Assembly: GCA_943788145.1 (NCBI GenBank)
Contig: CALSPD010000028.1
Location: 1 to 54,979, forward strand
Source: an uncultured Flavobacteriales bacterium
Lineage (GTDB): Bacteria > Bacteroidota > Bacteroidia > Flavobacteriales_G > Salibacteraceae
Direction: 5' to 3'
DNA: 54,979 bases
The notes beneath the pieces were generated by a model. It saw only the letters and a list, made by a program, of their open reading frames with translations. It searched no databases and was not told where the DNA came from. Shown here piece after piece: positions 1-7,977 of the stretch. The position numbers and the translations under genes were made by a program. The first letter of the stretch is position 1. Each line of letters opens with the position of its first letter.

Positions 1-5
1 TAGTG

Positions 6-530
6 CTATAAATCCACAAGCAATCGAAGCTGTTTGTGGATTGATTCCCTCGTCTTGTCGTTAATCAGGTTTCGATTATCGTCAAGCTGACCATCGACAT
101 ACATAATATTCACTTTTAAAGGGACGACAACTACTTCTAAGTAATTCAAGACATTAGTCAATTGATCGGTGCCTCGCAAATTTCCAGATCTACCCGATGA
201 CAAACCGATCACCGAAGCTTTCTTTCCTTTAAAATGTTCGGGCCAAACCCCATCAATAAACGCCTTACAAACACCGGGAAAACTGCCGTTATACTCTGGA
301 ATTACAAACACGAAGCGATCGGCAGTCGCGATAAACTGTTCTGAAATTGCCGAAAATCCAGGATCAGGGTTTCCGAAAACATCGTTACGAAAAACGAAAT
401 CTTCTGGGAGTTTTTGGAGATCTAAGATTTGAGCATCAATTTCATTTGTTGTTAACAACTCTAGTACCGACTCGGCTACTTTGATGCTTACATTGCCAGA
501 ACGGTTGGTTCCGCTTATTACGGTTATCAT
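6..530 (-). CDS. NADPH-dependent FMN reductase family protein
   Basis: A 174-residue flavodoxin-like protein of the NADPH-dependent FMN reductase family, which reduces flavin or quinone-type acceptors in the cytosol with NAD(P)H. The N-terminal ISGTNRSGN loop (residues 5-13) is the FMN phosphate-binding loop. The PEYNGSFPG segment near residue 78 and the GLSSGRSGN segment near residue 109 are the other conserved flavin-site loops. Length is normal for the family. The ATG lies at 530, and a 225-base gap separates it from the divergent parA. The physiological substrate cannot be told from the sequence. Confidence 0.85.
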   Translation of the reverse strand: MITVISGTNRSGNVSIKVAESVLELLTTNEIDAQILDLQKLPEDFVFRNDVFGNPDPGFSAISEQFIATADRFVFVIPEYNGSFPGVCKAFIDGVWPEHFKGKKASVIGLSSGRSGNLRGTDQLTNVLNYLEVVVVPLKVNIMYVDGQLDDNRNLINDKTRESIHKQLRLLVDL

Positions 531-755
531 AGCTTGTTCACAGATTTATGTTCAAAAAACACCAATAAAATCAAGGGTTTCGCGCACTAGGCACGTAGTT
601 TTATAATGACCTTTGAACCATTCGCAAAGAAACGCATCCGAAACCAACTAACCGCAACGGTCTTTGATACAATGATCGCAATATGTTTTAATCATTGGCG
701 GGGAAAGCGATAAGAATTGAGTAGAATAAAGAATAAACGATAGATTAAATCGATT

Positions 756-1574
756 ATGGGAAAAATCATTGCAGTAGCAAATCAAAAAGGTGGGGTAGGA
801 AAAACCACCACCAGCATCAATTTGGCAGCAAGCCTTGGGGTGTTGGAAAAGAAAACCCTAATCGTAGACGCTGACCCTCAAGCTAATGCCACTTCTGGTG
901 TTGGATTTGACCCTCGAAATGTTCGAACAAGCATTTATGAGTGCATCATTAACCAAGTTGAACCAAAAGACATTATTCTAAATACGAAAAACCCAAATTT
1001 AGATATCATGCCAGCGCACATCGACCTGGTAGGAGCTGAAATTGAAATGATCAATCTGCCAAATCGGGAGCGGATGATGCGTATGGCACTCAATAAAATC
1101 AGAGATGAATACGATTTCATCATCATTGATTGTTCGCCTTCTTTGGGACTTATAACAATCAATTCACTTACAGCCGCAGATAGCGTCATCATACCTGTTC
1201 AATGCGAATATTTTGCATTGGAAGGTCTCGGGAAACTATTAAACACGGTAAAAATCGTTCAGTCTCGCATTAATCCAGAGTTGAGCATTGAAGGAATGCT
1301 CTTAACCATGTACGATCAAAGGCTACGTTTAGCTAACCAAGTTGTAGAAGAAGTTAAAATGCACTTTCAGCAATTGGTGTTCGACACGATAATCCACCGT
1401 AATACAAGACTCAGTGAGGCTCCTTCACATGGAGAGTCGATTATCATGCATGATGCCTCAAGCAGCGGAGCCGTAAACTATCTCAACCTAGCTAGAGAAA
1501 TCTTGCAGAAGAATGAGATGACAAGAATCAATGAGAAGGATAAAGTAACAGAAGTATTTGATGGCCAGTCCTAA
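756..1574 (+). CDS. parA: ParA/Soj chromosome-partitioning ATPase
   Basis: A 272-residue ParA-type ATPase that forms nucleotide-dependent dimers on DNA and positions the ParB-parS complex during chromosome segregation. The deviant Walker A motif KGGVGKTTT is at residues 11-19. The Walker B-like segment IIIDCSPSLG is near residue 121. There is no N-terminal DNA-binding extension, so it is the short chromosomal (type Ib-like) form. The stop codon overlaps the start of parB by 14 bases, so the two are co-transcribed and probably translationally coupled. The upstream gap (531-755) holds no other gene. A weak TATGTTTT sequence lies there, but I do not call a promoter. Confidence 0.97.
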   Translation: MGKIIAVANQKGGVGKTTTSINLAASLGVLEKKTLIVDADPQANATSGVGFDPRNVRTSIYECIINQVEPKDIILNTKNPNLDIMPAHIDLVGAEIEMINLPNRERMMRMALNKIRDEYDFIIIDCSPSLGLITINSLTAADSVIIPVQCEYFALEGLGKLLNTVKIVQSRINPELSIEGMLLTMYDQRLRLANQVVEEVKMHFQQLVFDTIIHRNTRLSEAPSHGESIIMHDASSSGAVNYLNLAREILQKNEMTRINEKDKVTEVFDGQS

Positions 1575-2475
1575 GAAAAGTGCCTTGGGTAGAGGCTTAA
1601 GCGCCTTGCTCGAAAGCGCAGAAACGGATATCACCGCATCTGCCGTAAGTGGATCGCACGAATCGGCAACACTCGGAAGTGTTGCAAATGTTTCCATCGA
1701 CAATATTGAAGCGAATCCTTTCCAACCTCGAACGCGATTCGAGTCGCACGCTTTGGATGAATTAGCTGAAAGTATTCGTCAACATGGCATCATTCAGCCC
1801 GTTACGGTTCGGAAAATGGGAAATGGCAATTTCCAACTTATCAGCGGTGAACGTAGGTTTCGAGCATCGCAGCTTGCTGGTTTAGATCAAATTCCCGCTT
1901 ATATCCGCATAGCCAATGACCAAACCATGTTGGAAATGGCCTTGGTTGAGAATATTCAGCGCGAAGACTTAAACCCCATCGAAGTTGCCATTAGTTATAA
2001 GCGACTTATTGATGAATGTGAATTGACACACGAAGGATTAAGTGAAAAAATCAGCAAGAGTCGATCGAATATCACGAATTTCCTTAGGCTTTTAAAATTA
2101 CCTGCTGAAATTCAGATGTCGCTTCAAAAAGGACACATCAGTATGGGCCATGCTCGTGCGTTGATTAGTGTGGAGGATCCAAACAAACAGTTGGAGATTT
2201 TTGAACGCATCATCGATGAAGTCTTATCGGTAAGAGATGTAGAGAACCTGGCCCGCAAAGCGAAGAAGCCCAAAACGGCATCGAACGAAGGCGAAGCTCA
2301 GAAGCTCTTTTATCAGACAGCAAAGCAGAACATCGCTCACAATTTGAACGCAAAAATTGACTTGAAATTCCTTCCTAAAGGAAATGGCAAAATCACCATT
2401 GAGTTTATAAATGAGCATGATTTGAATCGTTTGATTCAATTACTTCAAATTCAAAATCAGAATTTTCCTTACTAA
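1561..2475 (+). CDS. parB: ParB/Spo0J chromosome-partitioning protein
   Basis: A 304-residue ParB, the parS-binding CTPase clamp that partners ParA. The ParB/Srx domain starts near residue 45 with NPFQPRTRF and contains the CTP-binding GERRFRA motif near residue 100. It is followed by a helix-turn-helix region (SEKISKSRSNITNFLRLLKL) near residues 160-180 and a C-terminal dimerisation domain. I use the ATG at 1561; a TTG lies one codon earlier. It overlaps parA by 14 bases. I could not find a convincing parS palindrome nearby by eye. Confidence 0.96.
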   Translation: MASPKKSALGRGLSALLESAETDITASAVSGSHESATLGSVANVSIDNIEANPFQPRTRFESHALDELAESIRQHGIIQPVTVRKMGNGNFQLISGERRFRASQLAGLDQIPAYIRIANDQTMLEMALVENIQREDLNPIEVAISYKRLIDECELTHEGLSEKISKSRSNITNFLRLLKLPAEIQMSLQKGHISMGHARALISVEDPNKQLEIFERIIDEVLSVRDVENLARKAKKPKTASNEGEAQKLFYQTAKQNIAHNLNAKIDLKFLPKGNGKITIEFINEHDLNRLIQLLQIQNQNFPY

Positions 2476-2518
2476 AATCAAAGTTTTAGTGCGATCGGTT
2501 TTCTTTGCATCATAATCT

Positions 2519-3118
2519 ATGAAGCGCAAAGTCTTATACACCATTTTTCTTTTGGTCTTCGCGACCAATCTTGGTTTCAGTCAATCGGATTCGAATAAGG
2601 CGATATTGCCTCATAAACTAGCCACAGATACCGTAAGTATCAACACACCTGAGGAACGACCCACGGAACGCAATCCAAAGCGTGCTGCGATGATGAGCGC
2701 TGTTTGTCCCGGACTTGGTCAAATCTATAATCATAAGTATTGGAAACTCCCTATCGTTTATGCTGCACTGGGCACCGCGGGCTATTTTGTTATTTCCAAT
2801 CGATCGTACTACAACAACATGAAAGCGGCATATATTCAAGACATTAACGATGAAGATGGCGATGTCAGCATCTATTATGATCAAGGTTATGGCCTTACGG
2901 ACATTCAAAATGCCGCAGAACAATATCGCACTTGGATGGAATATTCAGCCGTGGCTTTCACTGCTGTTTATGTGCTGCAAATAATTGACGCCACGGTTGA
3001 TGCTCACCTTTATTACTTTGACGTAAGCGATGATCTGAGCATGCGGTTAGAACCTAAGTTGCTTTATTCGGTTAGTCGACAACCCGTTCATGGACTATCC
3101 TTAAACTTCACTTTTTAA
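2519..3118 (+). CDS. DUF5683 family exported/membrane protein
   Basis: A 199-residue protein with a typical signal peptide (residues 1-21, ending GFSQ). A conserved block follows, beginning PKRAAMMSAVCPGLGQIYN and running into hydrophobic helices. This is the DUF5683 signature; the PGLGQxYN motif is shared with small bacterial membrane proteins of unknown function. A second hydrophobic segment lies near residues 140-155. In Bacteroidota this family commonly sits between parB and dapB, as here. The stop codon is followed directly by the ATG of dapB. A TTTCTTTG sequence at 2500-2507 could be a -7 promoter element. The function is unknown. Confidence 0.85.
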   Translation: MKRKVLYTIFLLVFATNLGFSQSDSNKAILPHKLATDTVSINTPEERPTERNPKRAAMMSAVCPGLGQIYNHKYWKLPIVYAALGTAGYFVISNRSYYNNMKAAYIQDINDEDGDVSIYYDQGYGLTDIQNAAEQYRTWMEYSAVAFTAVYVLQIIDATVDAHLYYFDVSDDLSMRLEPKLLYSVSRQPVHGLSLNFTF

Positions 3119-3838
3119 ATGAAAATAGGTTTAATCGGTTATGGGAAAATGGGTAAAACCATTGAACAAATTGCGATAAAAAGAGGGCATGCCATCGTTG
3201 CTCGAATTGACAGTAAGTCAACGGAATCGGATTGGGACGAACTCACCAGTGCTGACGTATGCATTGAATTTAGCCGTCCAGAAGTAGCCCTGATGAATTT
3301 CAAAAAATGCTTCGAACGAAAGATTAAAGTTGTTACCGGCACCACCGGTTGGTACAATTCCTTGGAACAGATTGAGCAAGATTGTAACCAAGCAACAGGG
3401 TCTTTTTTTTGGGCTAGTAATTTCAGCATTGGCGTGCATTTATTCTGGAAGGTAAATGAAACGCTGGCAAAGCTCATGAATGCTCATCCCGAATATAAAG
3501 CGAGCATCGAAGAAATCCACCATACTGAAAAGCTAGACGCACCCAGCGGTACGGCCATTACTACAGCAAACCAAATCATAGCTCATCATGAAGGCTATTC
3601 CACATGGCAGCTTCATGGTGACGCAAGCAGCGATGATGAACTTGAAATCACCGCCAAGAGAGAACACGATGTCAAAGGCACTCATATTGTTAGCTACGAA
3701 AGCCCAATTGATCGAATTCAAATTGTACACGAGGCTAAAACGCGAGAAGGTTTTGCGCTTGGAGCAATATTGGCGGCCGAATTCTTACAGGATAAAGTCG
3801 GAGTCTATACCATGAGCGACCTATTGAATGAGCATTAG
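3119..3838 (+). CDS. dapB: 4-hydroxy-tetrahydrodipicolinate reductase
   Basis: A 239-residue DapB that reduces 4-hydroxy-tetrahydrodipicolinate with NAD(P)H in the diaminopimelate/lysine pathway, feeding peptidoglycan and protein synthesis. The Rossmann motif GYGKMGK is at residues 7-13. The catalytic stretch EIHHTEKLDAPSGTA, with the substrate-binding His pair and Lys, is near residue 131. The ATG follows the preceding stop codon without a gap. A run of eight T at 3413-3420 inside the gene is in frame, unlike the T-runs of three other genes in this window. A hairpin (AACGGCAA/TTGCCGTT, 3877-3901) lies downstream. Confidence 0.96.
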   Translation: MKIGLIGYGKMGKTIEQIAIKRGHAIVARIDSKSTESDWDELTSADVCIEFSRPEVALMNFKKCFERKIKVVTGTTGWYNSLEQIEQDCNQATGSFFWASNFSIGVHLFWKVNETLAKLMNAHPEYKASIEEIHHTEKLDAPSGTAITTANQIIAHHEGYSTWQLHGDASSDDELEITAKREHDVKGTHIVSYESPIDRIQIVHEAKTREGFALGAILAAEFLQDKVGVYTMSDLLNEH

Positions 3839-3876
3839 GCTTAATACAAACTCCCCAAAGTCTAACATTCGTTAAC

Positions 3877-3952
3877 AACGGCAAACCAAATAGTTGCCGT
3901 TCAACCAAAAACTTGAATCATAACGGAACGAAAGTTCGTTTCTTCGTCCCGT
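3877..3952 (+). other. two hairpins in the dapB-lepB gap
   Basis: Two inverted repeats sit between dapB and lepB. The first is AACGGCAA (3877-3884) with TTGCCGTT (3894-3901), a perfect 8-bp stem. The second is ACGGAACGAA (3923-3932) with TTCGTCCCGT (3943-3952), 10 bp with one mismatch. Inside the second, AACGAA/TTCGTT can form a smaller alternative stem. Neither is followed by a T tail, so a Rho-independent terminator is not supported. A structured 5' region or protein-binding site for lepB is possible. Confidence 0.45.
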
Positions 3953-3967
3953 AATTTAATTTAGCGT

Positions 3968-5607
3968 ATGAGCATCATCATCTATTCCATCATCGCCCTT
4001 GGCTACTTCGTAGGCTTTTACCTGATTTTCCCAAAAGCGGGAAGAAAATCGTGGGAAGGAATTATTCCAGGTTACAACTTTTTGTTTTAACCAAAATCAT
4101 CCACAAACCATGGTGGTGGGTGTTTCTGCTCATTTTCCCAGGGGTAAATATTCTCATGTTGATGGTGTTTAATTCAAATCTTGCCACGGTTTTCGGCAAG
4201 CGTGAGTTAAAAGATCAAGTTCTAGCCATTGTATTTCCTTTTGTAATGTTCCCTTTATGGGGTAAGGATGAATTGAAATATGTAGGCCCAATTGATCGAA
4301 TCAAATTCAAAAAATCTTCCGGCAGAGAATGGGCTGACGCCATTGTATTTGCGGTAATCGCAGCAAGTATTATACGAACCTATTTTCTAGAGGCATTCAC
4401 GATTCCAACTGCCTCTATGGAAAAGACTTTGCTTATTGGCGATTACCTTTTTGTGAGTAAAATGGCCTATGGGCCAAAAATTCCACAGACGCCCTTGAGC
4501 TTTCCATTTGCACACCACACGCTACCTGCCACAGAAACTCCGAGCTACCTCGAATGGATGAAGTTGCCCTATAAGCGCCTGCCTGGTTTTGGAAACGTGG
4601 AACGAAATGATATTGTCGTTTTTAATTATCCTGAAGGAGACACGGTGACCGTAGAGTTACAGAGTAACATGAGCTACAACCAATTGTTGAGGACATATGA
4701 AATCCTATATGGTAAAGAAAATGCTCGGAAGTTTATTTGGGAAGGAATAGCTCCCGCCATGCAGCGCACTCAGGCTACGAATAACCTCAAGGGAATGCTC
4801 CGACAAATGAATCTGAGTGAAGGACGCGCGACTAAAATCATTCGAGAAGGATACGACATTACGGTTCGACCAGTGGATAAAAGAGAACACTACATCAAGC
4901 GTTGCGTTGCCATTCCTGGTGATGAGATTTTCATTGAGAATGCTAAACTTCATATCAATGGTGAAACGGCCTACATTCCACCAGCTTTTCAATACAACTA
5001 TTTGGTAAACAGTCAAAAAGTACTGAATGGTCAATTATTAAAAGACAGGCTCGATGTCAATTACCAAGACTTTGAAAATAGCGGTGTGCGAGGTAATGAT
5101 TCTTACACCTACCGCATTCCTTTGACGCTTGAAGCTGCTTCAGAACTTGAGTCTTATCAAAGCGTCAACGATGTTTTGATCAACATGAGTTTCAAACAAA
5201 CCACCCTCGACCGATCCATTTTCCCCAATCAACCCACTACAGATTGGTCGGTAGATAATTGGGGCAAATTGACCGTTCCGGCCAAAGGCACCTCAGTTGA
5301 ATTGAATCTGGCAACGCTGCCCTTCTATGAACGCATTATCAAAATCTATGAAGGACATGATTTGAAGATCGATGGCGAAACCATTCTTATTGATGGCCAA
5401 GCCTCAACGTCTTATACCTTCGACATGAACTACTATTTCATGATGGGAGACAACCGCCACAACTCTGCCGACTCGCGTTTTTGGGGTTTCGTGCCTGAAG
5501 ATCATGTGGTAGGTAAAGCGGCCTTCATTTGGCTTTCTATCGACCCAGAGCAGACTTTGTTCGGAGGTGCCATTCGCTTTTCAAGAATGTTCTCGATTCC
5601 AGAATAA
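3968..5607 (+). CDS. lepB: signal peptidase I, frame broken at a T-run
   Basis: Type I signal peptidase, the inner-membrane serine protease that removes Sec and Tat signal peptides. The catalytic Ser lies in TASMEKTLLIGDYLFVSK (about residue 150) and the Lys in YIKRCVAIPGDE; the C-terminal box is MGDNRHNSADSRFWG. An N-terminal DUF5684-like membrane region precedes it. The frame opens with ATG 3968 (MSIIIYSIIALG) and stops at 4088-4090. The rest continues in the -1 frame, where the only start is a GTG at 4051. One extra T in the run 4079-4083 would give PGYNFFVLTKII, join the halves and yield 546 residues, normal for this group. I read it as one gene with a one-base deletion, a sequencing error or a slippage site. 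Confidence 0.9.
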
Positions 5608-6212
5608 TGGCTGTCTTTCCGATTCACTATTTTGGTAGTGTCGGGTATTATCGAATGCTCGTCAATGCAACGGAAGTGGTCTTTGAGGTGCACGAACATT
5701 TTGTAAAACAGTCCCACCGAAGTCGGATGGAAATCCTGAGCCCAAATGGAGTCCAAAAACTAGTCATCCCAACTGTAAAAACCGGAAAGCGAAGGTTTAC
5801 CAAAGATGTTCAGATTAGCTATGCTGAAAATTGGCAGAAGGATCATTGGAAAAGCCTCGAAGCGGCCTATCGGAGATCACCATATTTTGAATACTATGAA
5901 GATCAATTGAAGGCCTTGATTTGGAGCAAACCCACGCACTTATCAGAATATAATCTTTCCCTTCACGACCATATTCTACAGTTATTAAAAATCTCCAAAC
6001 CATACCAACTTACTGCGCAATTTAAAGAATCAGAGCATTTAAACTATCGATTAGAAAATTTCAACATTCAAGATGAAATTTTCTCAGGTTGGAACTATGA
6101 AAATTACCTTCAGGTATTCTCGGATCGAATCGAATTTGCAGAGAATTTAAGTATTCTGGACATGTTGTTTAACATAGGACCCCGAAGTCGTGATGTGCTG
6201 TTCACCGATTAA
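5607..6212 (+). CDS. WbqC family protein
   Basis: A 201-residue WbqC-like protein. The family takes its name from a gene in O-antigen clusters, and its reaction is not well defined. Conserved features seen here are the N-terminal FPIHYFGSVGYY, the basic SHRSRMEI stretch, and the C-terminal LDMLFNIGPRSRDVL. The ATG overlaps the lepB stop codon (TAATG), so translation is coupled, and I chose this start over upstream in-frame codons inside lepB. Its position behind lepB is common in Flavobacteriales. The stop codon overlaps the convergent gene at 6209 by four bases. Confidence 0.85.
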   Translation: MAVFPIHYFGSVGYYRMLVNATEVVFEVHEHFVKQSHRSRMEILSPNGVQKLVIPTVKTGKRRFTKDVQISYAENWQKDHWKSLEAAYRRSPYFEYYEDQLKALIWSKPTHLSEYNLSLHDHILQLLKISKPYQLTAQFKESEHLNYRLENFNIQDEIFSGWNYENYLQVFSDRIEFAENLSILDMLFNIGPRSRDVLFTD

Positions 6213-6646
6213 TAGAGAAAAGGTATGATGCGTTTCGTTTTATTCATGTATTGGCTGTAATTCATATACTTTCCCATCAGCAACTTTTCTTCGAATTGAA
6301 GCTTGATGAGTTGATTGATGCACAATAGGACATAAACCGCCCAACCGAGCGAGGTTTTCATCGCTAAAGCTGTTGCCAATCCAATAATCAAAATGGCAGT
6401 ATACATCGGATGCCGAATCCATTTATACGGCCCCGATTGAACCAACACACCAGCTGCTTTTGGTTCTGGAAAAATGCTGACGCGAAAGGGATGCATGGTC
6501 CAAACCGCCCAAACACCAATACCTAGACCCACTACGGCCAAAAAAGTTAAAGGCAAGGATGATAATAAGTCATTACTACTATAGGCATAGAAAATAATGC
6601 AAGAGAATTGAATAAAAACGAGCAAGTATGATTTGGAGGCGGTCAA
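6209..6646 (-). CDS. isoprenylcysteine-methyltransferase-like membrane protein
   Basis: A small integral membrane protein with about four hydrophobic segments and the C-terminal motif GPYKWIRHPMY. Similar motifs occur in the PEMT/ICMT-like methyltransferase families, which use S-adenosylmethionine at the membrane. The substrate is unknown. The start is uncertain. An in-frame ATG at 6766 would run 78 bases into the divergent aminotransferase gene, which is unlikely. A TTG at 6646 gives 145 residues beginning just before the first membrane helix, so I use it. It ends four bases inside wbqC. Confidence 0.65.
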   Translation of the reverse strand: MTASKSYLLVFIQFSCIIFYAYSSNDLLSSLPLTFLAVVGLGIGVWAVWTMHPFRVSIFPEPKAAGVLVQSGPYKWIRHPMYTAILIIGLATALAMKTSLGWAVYVLLCINQLIKLQFEEKLLMGKYMNYSQYMNKTKRIIPFLY

Positions 6647-6688
6647 CTTAGAATCAAATGTCCTTAATTTGTTGGAAACGCCTAAGTT

Positions 6689-7969
6689 ATGACCAATCGA
6701 AGATCTTTTATAAAAAATGCAAGCGCACTCGGTGCAGGTCTTTGGGCTTGGCCACTCATTGATCAAAGTTTCGCGGACGAAGTAAATTTAAAATGGAATA
6801 ACTTGAGCATTACACCGCCCGCTGAATCGGCCTCCAATGAAGACTTTTGGAGCTGGGTTAGGCATAGCTATACTTCTTCTACAAACCTCATCAATCTTAA
6901 CAACGGAGGTGTTTCACCCCATCCTAAAGTCGTGCAAGATGCCGTGCAGCGTTTCACTGCCTTGAGCAACGAGGCTCCCTCCTATTACATGTGGCGCGTT
7001 TTTGAAAAGGGACGAGAAACGATCCGCGAAAAGTTGGCAGAACTGGCCGGTGTCTCCAGCGAAGAGATTGCTATAAATCGGAACACCACAGAGGCATTGG
7101 ATACCATCATTTTTGGTTTTGACATGAAAGCGGGCGATGAATTTGTGACAAGCAATTTTATCTATCCTAACATGAATCAGGCATGGAAACAACGCGAATT
7201 GCGCGAAGGTTTAGTCAGAAAAGTAGCTAAAATTCCTATGCCATCTACCGACACGGCTGCAATCGTTAAGGCTTATACGTCTCAGTTTACAGATAAAACA
7301 AAAGTGGTTCTTATCGAACATGTGGTCAATTGGACTGGGCAAGTTTTACCCGTTGCCGACATCGCAGCTGAAGCTAAAAAACGAGGTATTCTAGTTATGG
7401 TCGATGGCGCCCATAGTTTCGCTCATTTGAACTTTAAGATTCCAGATTTAAACTGTGATTACTTTGGAACAAGCTTACACAAATGGTTGTGCGCCCCATT
7501 TGGCACGGGAATGTTATGGATGAAGAAAGAACACGTTGCGCGTCATTGGGGATTATTTCCAGGTCCAGAGCCGCAGAGCGATGATATCCGGAAATTTGAA
7601 GCGCAAGGAACTCGAGATGTTCCTGCTGAATTGGCCATTGGACAAGCCATCGAATTCCATTTGAGCATTGGTGCGGAACGCAAATTTGAGCGACTGCACT
7701 ATCTGAAGCAATATTGGGTTGAGCGCGTAAAGGATATGCCTGGCATTTCCTTTTATTGCTCGGAAGATGTGCGATTTAGTGGGGCTTTAACCACATTTGG
7801 AATAGAGGGTAAAACAGCAAGCGAAATCCACGATCACCTATGGAAATCTGCACGAATTCACACGACCACAATTAGCCATGAAGGAATTGAAGGCGTTAGA
7901 GTCACGCCAAATGTTTACACGTCAATCGAGGATTTGAATACGCTTGTTAAGGCAATAAAAAGCATTTGA
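6689..7969 (+). CDS. Tat-exported class V aminotransferase (isopenicillin N epimerase-like)
   Basis: A 426-residue PLP enzyme of the class V aminotransferase/cysteine desulfurase fold. The lysine that should carry the cofactor is K265 in TSLHKWLCAPFG. The cofactor-binding VDGAHS stretch covers residues 238-243. The N terminus MTNRRSFIKNASALGAG is a twin-arginine signal, so the enzyme is predicted to fold in the cytosol with PLP and be exported to the periplasm. Architecture and sequence resemble proteins annotated as isopenicillin N epimerase-like, but there is no beta-lactam context and the substrate is unknown. Its stop lies eight bases from the convergent stop at 7978. Confidence 0.87.
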   Translation: MTNRRSFIKNASALGAGLWAWPLIDQSFADEVNLKWNNLSITPPAESASNEDFWSWVRHSYTSSTNLINLNNGGVSPHPKVVQDAVQRFTALSNEAPSYYMWRVFEKGRETIREKLAELAGVSSEEIAINRNTTEALDTIIFGFDMKAGDEFVTSNFIYPNMNQAWKQRELREGLVRKVAKIPMPSTDTAAIVKAYTSQFTDKTKVVLIEHVVNWTGQVLPVADIAAEAKKRGILVMVDGAHSFAHLNFKIPDLNCDYFGTSLHKWLCAPFGTGMLWMKKEHVARHWGLFPGPEPQSDDIRKFEAQGTRDVPAELAIGQAIEFHLSIGAERKFERLHYLKQYWVERVKDMPGISFYCSEDVRFSGALTTFGIEGKTASEIHDHLWKSARIHTTTISHEGIEGVRVTPNVYTSIEDLNTLVKAIKSI

Positions 7970-7977
7970 AGTTAGAA

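Noticed and set aside
531..755. A promoter or parS site before parA
   Set aside because: Only weak matches (TATGTTTT, no TTTG at a fitting distance) and no clear 16-bp parS palindrome were found by eye.
3877..3901. Rho-independent terminator after dapB
   Set aside because: A good stem but no T run follows. It is kept only as a structural element.
3968..4090. A separate 40-residue membrane peptide upstream of lepB
   Set aside because: Its sequence is the expected N-terminal part of the signal peptidase and joins perfectly with one added T. It is a fragment of lepB.
6646..6766. Longer form of the methyltransferase-like protein starting at ATG 6766
   Set aside because: It would overlap the 5' end of the divergent aminotransferase gene by 78 bases, and the added residues (Cys-rich, no membrane helix) do not resemble the family.
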